Below, piece by piece: positions 61,680 to 64,000 of a stretch of 64,000 nucleotides of DNA. The stretch comes from Valencia hispanica (taxonomy: Eukaryota; Chordata; Actinopteri; Cyprinodontiformes; Valenciidae), in the NCBI GenBank assembly GCA_963556495.2, contig OY747713.1, forward strand, positions 45,806,913-45,870,912, given 5' to 3'. The notes below the pieces were generated by a model. It worked only from the letters and a program-made list of their open reading frames with translations, was not told where the DNA came from and made no database searches. The position numbers and the translations under genes are program-made. How positions within the stretch are numbered: position 1 is the first letter of the stretch; each line of letters starts with the position of its first letter.

Positions 61680-62830
61680 TGAAATATAAGTGAAGCCTAA
61701 ATGGAAAAATGGTGTGTAAAAAATATGTCCACCCATGCTGGCTACAAAAATATTTACAAGGCAAAGAATTACACAGGTGCCGCTACTTAAATAATGTTAT
61801 ACAGCAAATAGCAAAGCTGTGGTACTATAAATGAAACATTTTACTCAGTGATTCAACTTGCAGGTTATTTTATTTAGTACAGCTTAGCTTATGCTGAATT
61901 GTTTTCTTTCGCTAAAATCAACTAAAACATGGAAGTCATCTAGTTAATTGTTATCTCCCCCCCCCGCTATGAGGATTTCTTCAGTTTTCTACAAACTCAC
62001 TGAGATATGACATCATCTCCAGGTAAGGGCATGGTTACCTACAATAACATCACAGAACCTCACCCAAGGAAATCCAAACTAAACCGTGAATGGTGTCTTG
62101 GTGAATAACTGAGCCACAAAAGGAATCTGTATTCATTTTTTATTTATTCGACAGTCACCAGATGAGCAGATACACCATTTTAGAAAAAACAAAACGTATT
62201 TGCAAAAAACAAAACAAAAAACAAACAAAAAAGAATACAATTTTGTAAATATAGATTATGTACAGGATGAAATGGAGTCAAACTAAAATCCATTCTGTGT
62301 CTGTCAACAAGAAGACAAAGCAATGAGAGGTCCTCTTTAGACCCAGCTTCCCAACCAATAAATATAAACTGTATATTTAATGTATGCTGCACTCAGCCAA
62401 GCATGGACAATACCAGAGAAGGGAACTTCTCAACAATTTTCCCTTAATCAGTTCTTGTACATCACTTCTACACACACACACACACACACACACGCACTCA
62501 CTCTCACGCCCACGAGAAGCTTGACAAACTAGTGCACACAGGCAGGAGAACAAATTACAGCTGGGTTACAACAATGGGCCATTTTAACACACACAAAAAG
62601 AAGCAGAAGAAAAGAAAAGTGTATGGAAATACCAGTCATTGTCCTTAATCAGGAGGGAGAAGTGGATGTCTGGTCAAAGCTCATTGGAGCTGGCTGAGTA
62701 GCACTTGACATTTGGCCTAATTGAAACAGCCAATTTTATGGAAAGCTGTCGAGCTAGAAAATCTCTTGAAGTAAAACAGATCCAGTCTACTCTGTTCACT
62801 CTTCCCCTCCTGTTTTGTGTCTCACTGTCT
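61680..62830. other. unassigned; possible 3'UTR-like segment and (CA)n
   Basis: (CA)n at about 62472-62493. A minus-strand AATAAA (plus 62140-62150) and T-poor sequence after it could be the 3' end of a minus-strand gene, but there is no exon evidence. Confidence 0.25.
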
Positions 62831-62835
62831 ATCTA

Positions 62836-64000
62836 CAGTGGCTTGCAAAAGAATTCGGCCCCCTTGAACTTTTCCGCATTTTGTCACATTACAGCCACAA
62901 ACATGAATCAATTTTATTGGAATTCCATGTGAAAGACCAATACAAAGTGGTGTACACGTGAGAAGTGGAACGAAAATCATACAGGATTCCAAACATTTTT
63001 AACAAATAAATAAGTGAAAAGTGGGGTGTGTGTAATTATTCAGCCCCCTTTGGTCTGAGTGCAGTCAGTTGCCCATAGACATTGTCTGATGAGTGCTAAT
63101 GACTAAATAGAGGCACCTGTGTGTAATCTAATGTCAGTACAAATACAGCTGCCCTGTGACGGCCTCAGAGGTTGTCTAAGAGAATGTTGGGAGCAACAAC
63201 ACCATGAAGTCCAAAGAACACACCAGACAGGTCAGGGATAAAGTTACTGAGAAATTTAAAGCAGGCTTAGGCTACAAAAAATTTCCCAAGCCTTGAACAT
63301 CCCACGGAGCGCTGTTCAAGTGATCATTCAGAAATGGAAGGAGTATGGCACAACTGTAAACCTACCAAGACAAGGCCGTCCACCTAAACTCACAGGCCGA
63401 ACAAGGAGAGCGCTGATCAGAAATGCAGCTAAGAGGCCCATGGTGACTCTGGACGAGCTGCAGAGATCTACAGCTCAGGTGGGGGAATCTGTCCATAGGA
63501 CAACTATTAGTCGTGCACTGCACAAAGTTGGCCTTTATGGAAGAGTGGCAAGAAGAAAGCCATTGTTAAAAGAAAACCATAAGAAGTCCCGTTCGCAGTT
63601 TGCCACAAGCCATGTGGGGGACACAGCAAACATGTGGAAGAAGGTGCTCTGGTCAGATGAGACCAAAATGCAAAACGCTATGTGTGGCGGAAAACTAACA
63701 CTGCACATCACTCTGAACACACCATCCCCACTGTCAAATATGGTGGTGGCAGCATCATGCTCTGGGGGTGCTTCTCTTCAGCAGGGACAGGGAAGCTGGT
63801 CAGAGTTGATGGGAAGATGGATGGAGCCAAATACAGGGCGATCTTGGAAGAAAACCTCTTGGAGTCTGCAAAAGACTTGAGACTGGGGGGGAGGTTCACC
63901 TTCCAGCAGGACAACGACCTTAAACATAAAGCCAGGGCAACAATGGAATGGTTTAAAACAAAACATATCCATGTGTTAGAATGGCCCAGTCAAAGTCCAG
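62836..64000 (+). mobile_element. Tc1-like transposon, family copy 2, cut by the window end
   Basis: Same family as 30557-33419, starting CAGTGGCTTGC after TA at 62834-62835. It lacks the LINE tail and solo LTR, so it gives the reference for those insertion sites. The right end is outside the window. Confidence 0.92.
63206..64000 (+). pseudogene. Tc1-like transposase, frameshifted, incomplete at window end
   Basis: Starts MKSKEHTRQVRDKV near 63206. A one-base loss near 63280 ('ctacaaaaaatttccc' against 'ctacaaaaagatttccc' in the other copy) shifts the frame inside the first helix-turn-helix. A 19-bp deletion near 63670, between two CCAAAATG words, shifts it again just after the first catalytic Asp (LWSDETKM). 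The second Asp region (FQQDNDL) is near 63900. Inactive. Confidence 0.88.

Overview
This window looks like a euchromatic stretch of a ray-finned (probably acanthomorph teleost) genome. It has no operons, no ribosome-binding sites and no long host reading frames. Almost everything I can identify is transposon-derived: fish-type non-LTR retrotransposons with a 3' tail ending in (GAATT)n, Tc1/mariner elements flanked by TA, hAT and PIF/Harbinger MITEs, an endogenous retrovirus, solo LTRs, tRNA-like SINE-like repeats ending in (ATGG)n, and DIRS-like and Penelope-like remnants. There are also (TG)n, (TA)n and (CA)n microsatellites.

Layout. 0.4-12.8 kb: a SINE-like copy; a LINE copy split by a 1.68-kb hAT-like element with a perfect 8-bp target duplication; a dead Tc1 element; an LTR-like segment; a long inverted LINE copy; a hAT transposase remnant split by a MITE; and further LINE fragments. 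13-18.5 kb: a hAT-like element, LINE and Tc1 remnants, an unclassified 0.7-kb repeat (a second copy lies at 48.4 kb), and a clean solo LTR. 19.0-26.7 kb: one Tc1-like element split by a whole endogenous retrovirus (minus strand, LTRs 478 bp with 2 differences). 26.8-34.9 kb: an L2-like tail, a GC-rich block, an almost intact Tc1 element with one nonsense codon, then a Tc1 element carrying both a LINE 3' end and a solo LTR, itself apparently inside a DIRS-like remnant. 34.9-39.1 kb: an almost full-length but broken APE-RT LINE on the minus strand, split by a deleted mariner. 39-50 kb: mostly unassigned sequence with LINE fragments, MITEs and repeat tails. 50-56 kb: low-repeat sequence with possible conserved noncoding segments and a long (TG)n tract. 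56-59 kb: a PIF/Harbinger MITE, a hAT MITE and the only possible host-gene exons in the window (58.1-59.0 kb, plus strand, unidentified). 59.9-64 kb: an RTE-like LINE tail, an LTR-like segment and a second copy of the 30.5-kb Tc1 family, cut by the window end.

The parts do not form a pathway. The story is layered insertion, and order of events can be read from target duplications: LINE before hAT at 2-4 kb; Tc1 before ERV at 19-26 kb; Tc1 before LINE tail and solo LTR at 30-33 kb; LINE before mariner at 35-39 kb. I did not find a convincing undescribed biological system. The best leads are the young but apparently RT-less retrovirus, a template-switch-like palindrome at a solo-LTR junction, a MITE/LINE-tail pair nested in opposite orders, a recurrent LINE 3' breakpoint, and the unclassified 0.7-kb repeat pair. 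All protein-family calls come from reading motifs by eye, not from database searches.
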